From DATLYH01 sp035575035 (GTDB lineage: Bacteria > Planctomycetota > Planctomycetia > Gemmatales > Gemmataceae): a stretch of 14,549 nucleotides of DNA. Shown in pieces: positions 14,297-14,549 of the stretch; the first letter of the stretch is position 1, and the number at the start of each line of letters is the position of its first letter. The stretch lies in the NCBI GenBank assembly GCA_035575035.1, contig DATLYH010000334.1, forward strand, positions 1 to 14,549. The letters run 5' to 3'. Under the pieces are notes generated by a model. The model did not search any database, was not told the DNA's origin, and saw only the letters and a program-made list of their open reading frames with translations. The translations under genes and the position numbers were made by a program.

Positions 14297-14549
14297 GGCT
14301 GTTACCTCCCTACGGTTGAGCCGGAGCATTCCGGCGCTGTAATCGACATCGGCTATCGCCCAGGGTCCGCATCACTCCAGACGGCCACGGGGAGAATTGC
14401 TGCACCCTGCTCCTTCGGCCGTCCAGGGACTTACCTCCCCATCCTATTATTACAAACCCTGTATCGGGCGGAATGACTCGCGGCGGCTCCGTCGCAATCT
14501 TCGGAGGGGGCGGCCGGCCCGGTGAGCGGCGGGCGTCCGCCGGCCGGTC
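14297..14549. other. Upstream region of the BON gene, to the window end
   Basis: Apart from the SD, about 240 bases hold no gene I can support. A short AT-rich island (about 14441-14461, CCTATTATTACAAACCCTG) stands out in GC-rich DNA. On the minus strand it reads GTAATAATAGG and could carry a -10 element for the BON gene; on the plus strand TATTAT could equally serve a gene beyond the window. Neither has a clear -35 partner. Confidence 0.4.
14305..14309 (-). promoter_or_regulatory. Shine-Dalgarno GGAGG that decides the BON-protein start
   Basis: On the minus strand GGAGG, in the context AGGGAGGT, lies 8 bases before the GTG at 14296. Translation from there begins directly with a standard signal peptide, whereas the ATG at 14329 would place this SD inside the gene. 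Confidence 0.7.

Overview
The window reads like a GC-rich chromosome segment from a planctomycete, most likely a Gemmata-type lineage. The main reason is a set of secreted families that are strongly tied to that phylum: a DUF1549/DUF1553 cytochrome-like protein, a c-type cytochrome fused to a WD40 propeller, a protein with pre-peptidase C-terminal (PPC) domains, and a glycine-rich BON protein. This placement is inferred from protein families; there is no rRNA in the window.

Left half, plus strand (41-6356): three exported proteins form an apparent operon with gaps of tens of bases, closed by a strong intrinsic terminator (6374-6413). In both inter-gene gaps there is a GA-rich inverted repeat whose right arm lies inside the next gene and encodes the hydrophobic core of its signal peptide, in the same frame both times (V-S-L-W-F/L). 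This is the most unusual DNA-level feature seen. Next comes a separate plus-strand gene for a sodium/proton-coupled dicarboxylate or amino-acid symporter (6533-7936).

Right half, minus strand (read right to left): a glycine-rich exported BON-domain protein (14296-13106), a 234-base spacer with a weak promoter candidate, then six tightly packed genes: a zinc-ribbon/DUF4178 membrane protein, a 60-residue single-span membrane protein, a short DUF350-type membrane protein, a membrane-anchored spermidine-synthase-like aminopropyltransferase, an S-adenosylmethionine decarboxylase proenzyme (SpeD), and a histidine-rich polytopic membrane protein whose start overlaps the speD stop. The decarboxylase would supply the aminopropyl donor and the membrane-bound synthase would use it. 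DUF350 and DUF4178 are known from general knowledge to travel with such pairs in envelope-stress gene neighbourhoods. No ornithine, arginine or agmatine enzyme is in the window, so the acceptor is unknown and may not be putrescine.

The two halves converge at 7936/7953 with only 16 bases between stop codons and no evident terminator. No RNA genes, CRISPR arrays, insertion sequences, attachment sites or replication origins were recognised. Several start codons were chosen by Shine-Dalgarno placement and differ from the longest reading frame; each case is stated in its entry.
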